Assembly: GCA_016721385.1 (NCBI GenBank)
Contig: JADKIE010000004.1
Coordinates: 1 to 64,000, forward strand
DNA: 64,000 bases
DNA from: Chitinophagaceae bacterium
GTDB taxonomy: Bacteria > Bacteroidota > Bacteroidia > Chitinophagales > Chitinophagaceae
Reading direction: 5' to 3'
Shown here: positions 1 to 11,964 of the stretch, piece after piece
Layout: every line of letters begins with the position of its first letter
How positions within the stretch are numbered: position 1 is the first letter of the stretch
The notes under the pieces: generated by a model
Told to the model about the DNA's origin: nothing
The model's database searches: none
Seen by the model: the letters and a program-made list of their open reading frames with translations, nothing else
Position numbers and translations under genes: made by a program

Positions 1-8
1 AGTACTTT

Positions 9-35
9 AAGACCTCATTTTTATGAGGTCTTTTT
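9..35. terminator. Bidirectional intrinsic terminator
   Basis: A 10-bp perfect stem (positions 9-18 with 23-32) has a TTTT loop and a T-run after it. It sits just past the stop of the minus-strand gene ending at 34. It probably ends a plus-strand gene lying left of the window and may serve both directions. Confidence 0.75.
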
Positions 36-867
36 ATTTATACGCATATTCTATAGTACCAAGTAGTTTTCTTTCTTTCGAAAAACAACGTTCGTTAATT
101 CTTAAATTTTCTTCGTAAGTGTATTTCCATACAAAAAAGTATGCGCCTTCTTCTTCACCAACCGTCATTTGAGTAATTTGGTTAGCTTGGTTATATTGAA
201 AGATATAATCTGTTGTAAGTTTTTTTTGATTTTGATATTTGTGTGCTATATCTGTTAATCTACTTTTAGTATCATAGTAATAATAATAGCTTTCGCCGGT
301 AGCTGTATTTTTTTCTATTGCAACGTTTTTGCTTTCATCTGCCGAAAACAAAATAACCGTAGAATCTTTTTTATTTTTTACAAGTAATAATTTTACAGGT
401 AAACTGTTGCTTGCATCGTAAAAATAGTGATGCTCTTCAAAGTTTTCATCATTGTAATCATCTGCTGCAAAATGTGTTTCAGATAAAATTTTTGTGGGAT
501 TATTGTTTTCGTTATAACTGTAGTAAGTGTTAGTTACGGATATTTCTGAACTGTCGTTTGTACTAATCAACAAACCATCTCTGGAAAAAACAGAGGTAAG
601 AATAGTTTTATAGGATGAAGAAGTTTTGTTACAATTTCAATTTCAGAATAATCCTTACTTATTTTCTTTTGGCAAAAAAAGCCTTCACTAGGTAAACCAT
701 CATACTCCAACGAAGTAACATTTACTGCTCTTACTTTTTCGGCTTTTAAAGTAGCTATTTCGGTTAGTAATTGCTTGTTAACTAAAATATCTTTGTAATA
801 ATACTGACTTTTAACCTGTACAAGGCTAAATACAAAAAATAATAAAAAATAAATATGTTTTTTTCAT
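34..867 (-). CDS. Hypothetical secreted protein, interrupted frame
   Basis: I do not recognise this family. The C-terminal 179 residues are one open frame rich in Tyr, Asn and Asp, with YD/YYY-type repeats loosely like Rhs-type beta-strand repeats. Upstream on the same strand the reading continues in another frame to an ATG at 867 that begins a Lys-Lys start and a hydrophobic signal peptide (SLVQ...SQ end). One base restored in the T-run at 624-627 and one in the A-run at 834-839 join everything into about 277 residues. Probably periplasmic or surface exposed. The full-length reconstruction is inference; the 34-573 frame is directly seen. Confidence 0.6.
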
Positions 868-971
868 GTGTTAATATTGCTGTAACAATTTTTTCAGTTC
901 TTTTGGGGTGTAAATTATGCTATTATTTAAAACGCCGATAAACTTTACTATTTTTAACAAAAAAAATAATT

Positions 972-2082
972 TTGAGTCATAGCAAAAAAAGAGCCGAAAA
1001 AAATTGCTTAAACTGCAACGCCATCGTTGCAGATAGATTTTGCGGTATTTGCGGTCAGGAAAATATTGAAATTAAAGAGTCGTTTTGGGGCATAGTTTCA
1101 CACTTTTTTCAGGATATTACTCATTACGACGGCAAATTTTTGAGCACACTTAAGCTATTGCTAACCAAACCCGGCTTTTTATCTTTTGAATATTTAAGAG
1201 GGAGAAGGGCAAGTTACCTGCATCCAATCGGTTGTATGTTTTACATCGGCATTCTTCTTTTTAATATACTTTACTTTTTATCAAAGCGATAATAATAAAA
1301 TACAAATTAATACTTCTGCAAAAGATTTATTAAGCGAATTAAAAAATACAAAGGCTAATCTGGAAAAAACGTTGGCAGATAGCAACAATACGGATGATAA
1401 GAAAGAATTAGCTAAGGTGCTTGAAGATATTGCCCTTTTAGAAAAGGATAGTACTGCAAAAAGTAAATTAAAATCGGTTAAATATCGATTTGGTATACTA
1501 TCACTTAAAAATTATGAAACTGATAAAAAAAGTATAACTTTAAGTGAGTATGATTCTTTACAAAAAGTATTGCCGGATAGTGAAAAGGATGGATTTATTG
1601 TAAATAAATTTGAAAGGCAAAATCTTTTTTTGAAAGAAAAATATAACGGCGATGGCAGGCAAATTTTAAACGCAATTATTAACAATTTTAAGCATAGGTT
1701 TCCGCAAATGCTTTTTATATCGTTACCCTTATTTGCACTCTTGCTTAAACTATTATATATCCGTCGAAAAAAATATTTGTATGTATCACATATAATTTTC
1801 AGTATTCATTTATACTGTGCTGTTTTTATTATTATACTGATATCTCTTTGGATTTCAAGTCTTGCAACATATATTAATCATTCACTGGCTTCATATATCA
1901 ATACTGGTTTAATATTATGTTGTTTCTTTTATTTATACAAAGCAATACGTTATTTTTATGAGCAACGCAGAGCAAAAACTATGTTTAAATATTTTTTGCT
2001 TTTATTGGGTTCAACTCTTTTAATGATGATACTTTTTGTTATATTTTTTATTTTCTCAACTTTACAATTAAATAATGCATAA
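972..2082 (+). CDS. DUF3667 membrane protein, interrupted frame
   Basis: The N-terminus has a zinc-ribbon-like pattern (CLNC, then FCGICGQ), then a conserved HYDGKFLSTLK...KPGFLS segment and the first membrane segment. This is the usual layout of DUF3667 proteins of Bacteroidota. The frame shifts at the T-run near 1275 and continues in the 1372-2082 frame with a soluble charged region and three or four further membrane helices. Combined length is about 370 residues, normal for the family. The apparent start is TTG at 972. Function is unknown. Its stop overlaps the likely start of mazG, suggesting one transcript with mazG and the sensor kinase that follows. Confidence 0.7.
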
Positions 2083-2851
2083 TAATTCAGCAGCCCAAAG
2101 TTTTATTCCGTTTAGTAAATATAATGAACGACTTAAGGGAAAAATGCCCGTGGGACAAAAAGCAAACCATACAAACTTTACGGCAACTTACTATTGAAGA
2201 AACGTACGAGCTAACGGATGCAATTACCGACGAAAATTGGGCAGGAATTAAAGAAGAGTTGGGCGACTTAATGCTGCATTTGGTATTTTATGCAAAATTG
2301 GAGCAGAGAAAGAAAAATTTACAATAGATGAAATGATAAATGCGGTATGCGATAAATTAATATCACGTCATCCGCATATATATGCAGATGTTAAGGTTGA
2401 TAATGAAGATGATGTAAAGCGTAATTGGGAAAAATTAAAACTTAAAGAAGGGAAAAAATCTATTTTGGCCGGAGTGCCCAAATCTTTACCGGCTATGGTA
2501 AAAGCCATGCGTTTGCAAGAAAAGGCCAAACAAGTAGGGTTTGAGTGGGAAAACAAAGAACAGGTGTGGGAAAAAGTTAAAGAAGAGGAAGCCGAGTTAC
2601 AGGAAGCCATAAAAAGTACAAATATTGATAAAATAGAAGACGAATTAGGCGATTATTTTTTTTCGATAATAAATTTTGCAAGGTTTTTGCAGGTAGATGC
2701 TGAAAATGCTTTGGAACGTACCAATAAAAAATTTATGAATAGGTTTAATAAAATGGAAGCAGAAGCGTTAAATAAAGGTAAAAGCCTTGATGAAATGACT
2801 TTAGAAGAAATGGATAAACTTTGGGAAGAGGCTAAAAAACAAAATATTTAA
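2075..2851 (+). CDS. mazG: Nucleoside triphosphate pyrophosphohydrolase MazG, interrupted frame
   Basis: MazG hydrolyses (d)NTPs to the monophosphate and pyrophosphate and is a house-cleaning enzyme. The family start signature LREKCPWDKKQT is followed by the first EETYEL...EELGDLMLHLVFYA helix pair. The second MazG domain carries EEEAELQEAI...EDELGDYFFSIINFA. These paired E-E-x-x-E motifs bind Mg. One A is missing in the A-run at 2294-2297, splitting the gene after about 65 residues. Upstream the frame reads FRLVNIM before the LREKCPWD motif, so the true start is probably the ATG at 2075 overlapping the DUF3667 stop, with another shift near 2100. Full length of about 259 residues matches the family. 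Confidence 0.88.
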
Positions 2852-2861
2852 ATAAAATTAG

Positions 2862-5800
2862 TTGCAGCAACAAAAAACATTTACGCAATTTTTTTATAAA
2901 TACATCTATCTGCTGATAGCGGCTGCATGGTTAATTACCTTATCATTTATAATTGACAATTATTGGTCGGGCAACTCCAGTGTAGAAGCCGTACATAAAA
3001 GATTAGAAAAGCATATATGGCAGCAGGAAACTGATTTTGCCAAAACAGTTTCCGATACTTCTGTTGTTAAAAAAATACAAACAAAATTTTATAATGATAA
3101 GCTGCTTGAAAGCTTCATTAATAAAAAGTACTTTTTTTACTGCTATAAAATTGATGAAACCAACAATGTTAATCTTGTATTTTGGAATTCACAAGTAGTG
3201 TTGCCAACCACATCTATTTTAAACGCAACCGACAATATCGGCTTTATGCAATTACCCAACGGTTATTACATTTGGCAAAAGGTTAAAAAAGAAAATGAAA
3301 TCTTTATTGCTCTTATTCCAATTCAGTGGAATTATTTTGTAAAAAATGAATATCTGCAGAATACTTTTCGATTGGCAGCGGAATAGAAAAGCAGTATGAA
3401 ATTAGTGAAAGTGACGGAAATATTGAAGTGCATTCAAAAGAGGTATAAGCCTTTTCTACTTAAAGAAAAAGGCAACTAAATTTGTTGTAGAAAATAATAC
3501 AATATCTATCTGGTTTAGACTTGTTGCTTCTTTACTCGTATTACTTTTTATACATTTACTCGCCATTTTTATTTTCAAAAAAAGCAATTTACTTAAAGCT
3601 TCTGTTTTTTTGATTGGTGCAATTGTATTTTTACGGTATTTAAGTTATCAATTACCCATTCCATTAAATTTAAGGCAATTTGAGCTTTTTGATCCATCTA
3701 TTTATAGCACAATGTGGTATTAAAATCCCTAGGGATTTATTGATAAACACTATTTTATTTGGGTGGGTAAGTTTATTTATACGGTATTACTTAAAGGAAG
3801 ACAATGTTAAAGCAATTAGTAATAAATCGCTGAATAAATGGATAGCTCTCTCTGGTTATGCCGCATTATTTTTGATTATTACTTTTGTTTGTGGAAGTGT
3901 TATTCGCAGTATGATTGCAGATTCGCAGGTGTCATTTGATGTAATTAACTTTTTTGCAATAATAAATATTTACAGTGCTGTTGGCTTTATTGTTTTATGC
4001 CTGATAGCAATATCGTACTTTGCTTTGTCTCAGGTTTTAGTTTATTTGGTTAAAAATTTTTTTCCAGTAAGTTATGTGCCCTTGATATTATCAGTAGTGG
4101 TAATCGGACTAATTTACCTTACACTAAAATTAAACTTTGCAACTAGTTTTTTTGAATTGGCATTGTTAGGCTGGCTTATAATTTATTTATTCATTTTAGT
4201 TAAAATCAATATTACCTATTTAGCAGTCAGATTAAATTCTTCCCTGTTAATATTTTGGTTGTTTTTCTTTTCTATTTCTATTACCGGTTTAATTGTAATG
4301 GAAAACAATAATAAAGAGTTGGAAAGACGTAAACATTATGCAGAAGCTTTGGCAAACAAAGCAGATCCTGCAAGCGAAACGTTGATGAATACAATGCTTA
4401 CCGATTTTAGGAATAAATTTTTAAGTGCAAATTTTAGTCGGTTTAAAAATGAAGAGGATAACCATTTTTTAAAAGATAGTTTAATTAACGGTAACTTTTC
4501 GGGCTATACAAACAAATACGAAACCAAAATTTATTGTTTTGACAGTACGGAGGCTCCGCTTTTTAATGCTGATTCCTTAAGCATAAATGAATTAAACGCC
4601 GTACTCAATACACAGGGAAAACCAACTACTATTCCCGATTTATACTATTACGATTTATCTTATGACAGGTTTAGTTACATGAGCAAAAAATTGTAACTGA
4701 TACGTCTAATGCAGTCATGGGATATATTTATATATTGGCTAGCCCCCGTAGAAGTAAACCGCAAGCATTATATCCCGAGCTTTTTTCCAAGGGAAAAAAT
4801 AATAGCATTGAAAATTCATCGCTGTATTCATTTGCAATTTATAATGATTTACAATTAATAAGCAATCACAACGATTATGCTTTTGCAACAAAACTTGCTG
4901 AAACTGAAGTGCCCAAAAATGAGTTTACATTATATAATAAAAAAAAATACGATGAGTTGTGGTATAAGGCTGGCCCACAAAAGGTAGTAGTAATTGCTAA
5001 GCAAGATAATTTAGCAATTGAAACCATTACCCTTTTTTCATACTTGTTTTGCATTTTTTTAATAATTGTAGGCATTTTTTGGGTTATAAACTATGTGCTT
5101 GGAAAAGGATGGAAAAGTTTAAAAAGCATTCAATTTTCTATTCGTAATCAAATACATGGCACCGTAATTTTTATAAGTGTATTATCATTCTTAATTATAG
5201 AGTAGCAACCATTTTATTTTTTTATACGCCGATATGAAAATAATAACAGAGAAAGATTGAGCAGGACAATACATGTAATGCAAAAGGAAGTAAAAAACTC
5301 TTTAAACGAGTTGGCAATTTTTGATGATGTAGTAAAAATTTATGATGCAGAATACATTAATAAAATACGACAAACCATCGAAAAAATATCTGAGATACAT
5401 GCTGCCGATATTAACCTGTACGATTTGGAAGGGAATTTAAAAGTTTCATCTTTGCCGTTGCCTTATAATAAAGGAGTAGTAAGCACTAAAATGAATCCGT
5501 TAGCTTATTATCATTTAAATAAACTTAAAGAAATTCAGTTTTTTACGGAAGAAAATATTGGAAAACTAAATTTTGTAAGTAATTACGTACCGGTGATAGA
5601 TGATAGTGGGCGAGAATATGCCTATTTAAGCATTCCTTATTTTACCTCGGAAAGTGAGTTAAAAAAAGAGATATCGAATTTTTAGTAACCATTATTAATT
5701 TGAATGCATTTATATTTTTAATTGCCGGCATTATTGCTTTATTTATTACCAACAGAATTACCAGATCGTTTTCCTTTATCAGTGAAAAAATGAAACAAGT

Positions 5801-6593
5801 TAATATTGGTAAGGTAAACGCTGCTATTGATTGGAATAGAAATGATGAAATAGGGAGTTAGTAAACGAGTATAATAAGATGGTTAGCAAATTAAATGAAA
5901 GTGCTGCAGCATTAGCTAAAAGCGAAAGAGAAGGAGCCTGGAGAGAAATGGCAAGACAGGTTGCTCATGAAATTAAGAACCCGTTAACTCCTATGAAATT
6001 GAGTTTACAATATTTGCAAAAAGCCATTTCCGAAAAATCGGGAAATGTTAAGGAGTTAACAGAAAGTGTTGCTAATACGTTAGTTGAACAAATTGATCAT
6101 CTTAGTCAAATAGCCGGTGAATTTAGCCAGTTTGCAAACATTGGAAATACTAAAAAAGAGTTGTTTAATGTAAATGAAGTGCTAAAACTTGTTATACAGT
6201 TGCATTCCATGAGCGATAATCTTGAAATTAAATTTTATCCTTTGCAAGATGTGATAAATATAAATGCTGATAAAACACAAATAAACAGGCTGTTTAATAA
6301 CCTTATTTTAAATGCAATGCAAGCCGCTCCCGAAGGACAAAAAATCTGAAATTACCATTACAGAATTGGTTAATGGTAATAATGTATTAATTAAAATTAA
6401 AGATAATGGTACGGGAATACCAGTTGAAATGCAAAGCAAAATATTTACACCCAATTTTACTACAAAAACATCCGGAACCGGCCTGGGGCTTGCCATTTGT
6501 AAAGGTATAGCCGAGCAAAGCAAGGGAAATATTTGGTTTGAAACGAAAGAAGGCATTGGTACTACTTTCTTTATTGAATTACCTATGGCATAA
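2862..6593 (+). CDS. Giant multi-pass sensor histidine kinase, interrupted frame
   Basis: About 1,240 residues in at least seven consecutive frames, all on one strand with no unrelated sequence between them. From the N-terminus it has one membrane helix with an extracytoplasmic segment, a block of about eight membrane helices (3480-4290), a second extracytoplasmic region, further helices (about 5030-5200), a third sensor-like segment, a helix, and a HAMP-like linker (5740-5870). HisKA has WREMARQVAHEIKNPLTPM (phospho-acceptor His near 5970). The HATPase has NRLFNNLILNAMQAAP, IKDNGTGIP and GTGLGLAICKG. The kinase core resembles the NtrY class. No response regulator adjoins it. TTG at 2862, 10 bases after mazG, is the likely start. 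The ligand is unknown. Confidence 0.8.
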
Positions 6594-6625
6594 AAAAAGG
6601 CATCTTTTCAAAGATGCCTTTTTTT
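6592..6625. terminator. Bidirectional terminator between convergent genes
   Basis: AGGCATCTTT and its complement, flanked by an A-run on one side and a T-run on the other, lie directly at the kinase stop and 13 bases before the end of the convergent E2 gene. It can terminate both. Confidence 0.85.
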
Positions 6626-6637
6626 ATATTTTATTTA

Positions 6638-7966
6638 TCAGATACTTCTGTTTCCATCAAAATTTTCTAATTCTTTTGATACTGCATTTAGGAATGTAGA
6701 ACCTAAGCCTCCATCAATAATGCGATGATCGTAGCTTAAAGAAATGTACATCATATGGCGTATAGCAATACTATCGCCTTGCGGTGTTTCTATTACCATT
6801 GGTCTTTTCTTAATAGCACCTACGGCCATAATTGCCACTTGTGGCTGATTAATAATGGGTGTGCCCATAATGCTGCCAAATGTACCAACGTTGGTAAGTG
6901 TAAATGTACCGCCTGTTGTATCATCTGGCTTTAGCTTACCTGTACGGGCTGCGTTAGCTAAACTGTTTACCTGCTTGGTTAAGCCAACTAAATTTAATTG
7001 ATCGGCATTTTTAATTACAGGAACAATTAAATTGCCGTTTGGTAATGCAGTAGCCATACCAATATTTAAATCTTTTTTTACAATAATTTTATCTCCTTCT
7101 ACACTGCTGCTAAGCCACGGATATTTTTTATACATTTTACAATTGCTTCAATAAATAAGGGTGTAAATGTGATTTTTCGTTTTCTCTTTTTCAAAATCTT
7201 TTTTACTTTTCTCTCCATAAAACCAAGTTGGTAACATCGCACCGGCAAACTGGTTACATGCGGACTAATATGTTTGCTATCTACCATGTGTTTGGCTATA
7301 GCTTACGCATTCTATCCATTTCTATAACTTCTACATTACCAGTGAAAACGGTTGGTGATTGATACGTGGGCTGATTGTTAGACGCATTGTTGTTGGTTAG
7401 TAACCACAGCAACTTGCTGCACAGGTTGTGGTGCAGTTGGTTGTTGAGTAGATGCACCTTTATTGGCAACGTACGCTAAAATATCTTTTTTGCTAACTCT
7501 TCCATCTTGCCCTGTGCCGGGTATATTTTCCAATTCAGCCATGCTAATACCTTCTTGCTGGGCAATATTTAATACAAGGGGAGAATAAAAACGTATTTCT
7601 GATTTTGATGCAGAGGGTGCACTTGGTAGTGTTGGCGTATATGGAATATCTTCCACAACTTTTGCGTCTTCGTATTGAGGTTGCGGAGCCTGTGTTTGAG
7701 GTGCGGCAGTAATTGAGCTTGTTGCACCTACTCTTATTTTTGCAATTACAGTACCAATGGGCACTCACATCATTTTCATTAAATAATACTTCTTCTATTA
7801 CGCCTTCGGCAGTTGATGGCACTTCGCTATCAACTTTATCGGTAGCTATATCTAAAACGGTTTCATCTTGCTTAACAGCATCGCCTGCTTTTTTGTGCCA
7901 TTTTAAAATGGTAGCTTCCATTATACTTTCGCCCAGTTTTGGCATTACTAAATCTACAAGTGACAT
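6638..7966 (-). CDS. 2-oxo acid dehydrogenase E2 (dihydrolipoamide acyltransferase), interrupted frame
   Basis: E2 core of a 2-oxo acid dehydrogenase complex, moving acyl groups from E1 to CoA through lipoyl-lysine. The N-terminal lipoyl domain has LDIATDKVDSEVPS, with Lys as the lipoylation site. After a Gln/Pro/Thr linker comes the peripheral subunit-binding domain (SPLVLNIAQQEG...GTGQDGRVSKKDIL). The C-terminal catalytic domain ends with SLSYDHRIIDG, the conserved His/Asp active-site motif. Shifts occur near 7764, 7303, 7190-7260 and 7129; after repair the protein is about 443 residues, typical. E1 and E3 are not adjacent, so pyruvate, branched-chain or 2-oxoglutarate specificity cannot be assigned. 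Confidence 0.88.
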
Positions 7967-7998
7967 ACTATTTCTATTAATGTGTTGAATTGAATGTG

Positions 7999-8067
7999 TT
8001 GCCTATTGGTATGCGGTATCCCGAAAACTTTCGGAAAGTGACACAACACCGATGCCATGATAGGCAA
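7999..8067 (-). repeat. Structured intergenic repeat, copy C
   Basis: Between cinA and the E2 gene. TTGCCTAT and ATAGGCAA close an imperfect long stem that also contains GGTATGCGGT against ACCGATGCC and an inner hairpin CCGAAA/TTTCGG. Read on the minus strand it contains GTTGTGTCAC and TACCGCATACC, matching copies at 16719 and 60246 (see findings). Confidence 0.6.
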
Positions 8068-8137
8068 GAGTTGGTTACACTTAAATAATACAGCAATCGA
8101 ATATACAACTACAAATGTAATTATTTATTGGGAATGG

Positions 8138-9383
8138 TTAAGAATGGCTAAGTATAAATTGCCTTAGCATATTTAAAGCCACTGTTGCTGTTAATTGTAT
8201 ATTTCGCATTCTATCAAACTTAAACTGCATTTTTTGGGTTACTATTTCATTTCTATTGCCTACGCCAATCCAAACCGTGCCAACAGGCTTGTCGGGTGTT
8301 TGGCCGCCCGGGCCCATAATGCCGCTTACAGCTATGGCATAATCAACATCCAGGTTTTTTAAAGCACCTTTGGTCATTTGTGTAACTACGCTTTCGCTTA
8401 CTGCGCCTTTGGTTTCCAATTCGGATTTATTTACAGACAATAAGTTTTCTTTGGCATCGTAGGCATACGCAATTACACTGCCTTTGTAGTAAGCCGATGA
8501 GCCCGGCATTGCAGTAATTAAATGCGATATGTAGCCACCTGTACAGCTTTCGGCAGTACCAACGGTTTTGTTATTTTTTAAAAGAAGATGGGCAACAACG
8601 GCTTCCATAGGTTCATCTACATTGGTAACTAAATATTTTTGTACAAGGTGTTGCAGTTTTTCAAACTGATGGTTGATGTTGGTTTCAACTTCGGTTTTAT
8701 TTGTGCCGGATGAGGTTAATCTTAAACGTACCATGCCAAAATTGGGCAGATAAGCCAATTTAACATCTTGCGGTAATAAGGTTTCAAAATCTTTAATTAA
8801 TTCTGCCAAAAAACTTTCGCCAACACCTGCGGTTAGTAAAGTTCTATGGGCAATGTGCGGAAAAGTAAACTGCTCTAAAAGCTTAGGAATTACTTCATTC
8901 GTCATTAAGCCCTTCATTTCGTGTGGTACTCCGGGTAAACTTACAAATACCTTATTGTTTTGTACAAACCACATACCCGGCGCTGTGCCTCTGTTATTTT
9001 GCAATACGGCAAGTGTCGGGTACTTCGGCCTGTTTTAAGTTACGTTCAATTATTGGGCGGTTAAGTTTTGTAAAAATGTTGAGTACATTTTGCTTGGCTG
9101 CCTCATCCACAATCATTTTACCGTTAAAGTATTTACATAGTAATGGTTTTGTAATGTCGTCGGATGTTGGGCCAAGTCCTCCTGTTATTAAAATGATATC
9201 TGCATGTTTTTGTTCTTCGTCCAAAGCACTCCAAATTTCATCCCATACATCGCCAACGGCAACTCTGCGTTTTACAGCAATGCCTGCCTTATTAAGTTCT
9301 TGCGCCATCCAGGCGCTGTTGGTATCTATTACTTGTCCTATTAAAAGTTCATCGCCAATGGTAATGATAGATGCGTTTGTCAT
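8138..9383 (-). CDS. cinA: CinA-family protein (MoCF-like plus NMN deamidase domains), interrupted frame
   Basis: Two-domain CinA. Residues 1-170 are the MoCF/COG1058-like domain (ITIGDELLIGQVIDTNSAW, ITGGLGPTSDD). The C-terminal 160 residues form the CinA domain (VGTAESCTGGYISHLIT, SGIMGPGGQTPDKPVGTVWIG), which in characterised members hydrolyses nicotinamide mononucleotide in pyridine nucleotide salvage. One shift near 9000 separates the domains (PDTCR | QNNRGTAPGM); joined length of about 415 residues is normal. ATG at 9383 faces dacB across a 37-base divergent spacer. Its role in competence outside Gram-positive bacteria is not established. Confidence 0.9.
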
Positions 9384-9420
9384 TGTTTTTATACCTTAAT
9401 TTTACTGCAAGATAAAATGA

Positions 9421-10828
9421 ATGATATGGAGAACGTTTTTTTGCTCTGTAGGTTTAATGTTGAGTTATTTAAGTTTTTGTCAGGATGTGTGTAAGCAATT
9501 ACAAACATCCATTACAGGTTTAGAAAAAGATGCTCAATTTAAACATGCTATTTTTAGTATGTATGTAGTAGATACTAAAACAGGCAAAGTAATATTTGAT
9601 AAAAATAGCGAAGTTGGTTTGGCTCCGGCAAGTTGTCAAAAGGTAATTACGAGTGCAAGTGCTTTTGAATTGTTAGGGAAAGATTATAAATATAAAACAG
9701 AAGTAGGATATGATGGCAAGGCAGAGCAAAAAACTAAATGGTAATATTTATATTATTGGTTATGGCGATCCTACTTTAGGTAGCTGGCGTTGGAAAGAAA
9801 CTAATTCAAAGAAAATATTGACAGATTTTAAGACGATAGTCAACAAAAATTTTGAAGAAATATCCGGAAATCTATTTTCGTACGATAGAAAATGGGAAAG
9901 TAATACTACACCCAATGGATGGGTTTGGGAAGATATTGGAAATTATTACGGAGCTGGAGCGTCTTCCTTAAACTGGAGAGAAAACCAATATGATATATTT
10001 TTTAAAGCAGGTGCCAGGGTTGGCGATAAAACCCAAATTGCAAAGCAAGAGCCCTTGTTAGAAAATGTTAGCTTGGTAAATGAAGTAACTACAGGGGCAA
10101 AAGGAAGTGGCGATAATACTATCATTTATTTACCTCCTTACGCATCTTATGGATTTGTAAGAGGAACCATACCCTTGGGCGAAACAATGTTTAAAGTTGC
10201 AGGATCTATGCCCAATGCTGCTGAGCAATTGGCTTTTGAGTTTTCTAAAGAAATAAAGTCGAATAAAAATGAAATGCTTTTTGTGGGCTCGTACAATGGG
10301 GTAGAGATTGATAAAAAAGATATTCCTATAAATCCGGTAATTATTTATAGCCATCAATCGCCCCCACTTGACAGTATCAATTACTGGTTTCTTAAAAAAA
10401 GTGTAAACCTTTATGGCGAGGCATTTGTAAAAACAATTGGGTATAATAAAAAAGGAATAGGTGCTACAGATACAGGTCTTGCTGTTATCAAATATTTTTG
10501 GAAACAAAGAGGCATAGAACCAAGTGCCATCAATATTATAGATGGTAGTGGCCTTTCACCCGCCAACAGAGTAACAACAAATGCTTTGGTAACTGTAATG
10601 CAATATGCAAAAAAGCAAAATTGGTTTAATTCTTTTTATTATGCCTTACCCGAAATGAATGGTATAAAAATGAAGGATGGTTATATTGGAGGTGTACGTA
10701 GCTATACGGGTTACATAAAAAGTAAAACAGGTGCCGAATACACTTTTTCATTTATTGTAAATAATTTTGATGGCAGTGCAGCTGCGGTGAGAGAAAAAAT
10801 GTGGAAAGTGCTGGATATTTTAAAATAA
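9421..10828 (+). CDS. dacB: D-alanyl-D-alanine carboxypeptidase/endopeptidase (PBP4, S13), interrupted frame
   Basis: Periplasmic penicillin-binding protein trimming or cross-cutting peptidoglycan peptides. There is a signal peptide at residues 1-20, then the three active-site motifs: SxxK as S-C-Q-K (APASCQKVIT), SxN as S-V-N (KKSVNLYGE), and KTG (KSKTGAEYTF). The family motif DGSGLSPANR is also present. One shift in the A-run near 9730 (AEQK | KLNGNIYI) splits an otherwise continuous protein of about 469 residues. ATG 9421 is chosen because it gives the signal peptide in frame. Confidence 0.9.
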
Positions 10829-10881
10829 TAATTTGCAATAATTGCTATAATTAGTTTTAATTCGTGTTATAAAAATATATT

Positions 10882-11322
10882 ATGCAAGAACAAAATTTTA
10901 AAAACCATTCACGTTTAGTGCCATTATTTCATTATGTGGCATTTACTGCAATATTGTTTTCCTTTGTTTTAAGTGTCATTAGCTTTGTAAAAGCTGTAAT
11001 GAACGGTAGTGGCAGATTGCATTCCGCTGCAAATGTATCTTTAATAATTGGTGTTATTTTGGTTGCTTGGTTTGCAAGGGTTTTTGCTTTAAAAGCCCAA
11101 GACAGAGCTATAAGAGCCGAGGAAAACCTACGCAGTTTTGCTGCCACCGGTAAGTTGCTGGATACTCGTTTAAAACTAAGCCAAATAATAGCTTTACGTT
11201 TTGCCAGCAACGAAGAGTATGCCGCTTTAGCAAAAAGGGCAATAGAAGAAAACCTATCTTCCAAAGAAATAAAAATGGCTATAAAAATTGGAAAGGAGAT
11301 TATAACAGGGTGTAAAAAATAA
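10882..11322 (+). CDS. DUF6526 family membrane protein
   Basis: 146 residues, intact. It starts with the family-like QNFKNHSRLVPLFHYV, then has two membrane helices (residues about 20-40 and 53-72) and a charged cytoplasmic tail (RAIRAEENLRSF... LSQIIALRFAS). I assign DUF6526 from memory of this pattern in Bacteroidota; function unknown. It lies 53 bases after dacB and could share its transcript. Confidence 0.7.
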   Translation: MQEQNFKNHSRLVPLFHYVAFTAILFSFVLSVISFVKAVMNGSGRLHSAANVSLIIGVILVAWFARVFALKAQDRAIRAEENLRSFAATGKLLDTRLKLSQIIALRFASNEEYAALAKRAIEENLSSKEIKMAIKIGKEIITGCKK

Positions 11323-11372
11323 GGCATGCGATTTTTTGCATGGCATTAAAAATTATGTAAAGCAAAAATATT

Positions 11373-11787
11373 TTATTTTCCAATCATACTATCTACACTG
11401 ATTTTTCCGGGCCCAACTCAATAATAAAGTTGTAAAGGCACCTAAATACAACAAAGCCATTTCGCCTCCGTGTTCCCCAAAAATTACACCTTTATGAGCC
11501 ATAAAAAAGGCTACTGCCATGCATATTATTAACGCTATTGCAGCAAAACGAGTAAATAATCCCAATACTAAAAACAAAGCACAGAAAAACTCTGCAAATA
11601 CAACAAGTGCCAAGCTAATGCTGCTACCTAAGCCTAAAAAATTCATAAACGTATCTTTCATTCCTCCAAAGCCAACAAGTTTTCCATAGCCATGGTACAT
11701 CATGGCGCCGCCAAAAACGAATCTTAATAAAAGTGCTTCTGTATTAAAAGCACCGGTTGAGTATTTTGTAGATAATAATTTCTTCAT
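11373..11787 (-). CDS. DoxX family membrane protein, shifted C-terminus
   Basis: Four-helix DoxX protein (RFVFGGAMMYHGYGKL, FAEFFCALFLVLGLFTRFAA). The open frame ends at 11389 after SWARKNQCR, but the next frame encodes GPGKISVDSMIGK and stops at 11373. GPGK-S-D is the normal DoxX end, so one base is probably lost near 11410. About 138 residues. DoxX proteins are linked to redox or thiol homeostasis in some bacteria; no specific role is visible here. Confidence 0.85.
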
Positions 11788-11964
11788 AAAATTTATTTAA
11801 GATTAAAGATAAGTGTTTTATCAAATTTTTAACAGCCTTATAAAGATTGTTTTGTTGAATAAGGCAGTTATCCACTTATGCACAACCGTTTTGGAATGGT
11901 GTTTGTATAAGCAATATTATATCAGTATTTTTACCACCAGTAATTATAATAGAATTCTACCATC

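Noticed and set aside
8853..9399. Plus-strand ORFs of up to 158 residues opposite cinA
   Set aside because: Shadow frames of cinA, with Cys/Ser/Ile-rich composition and no recognisable motif.
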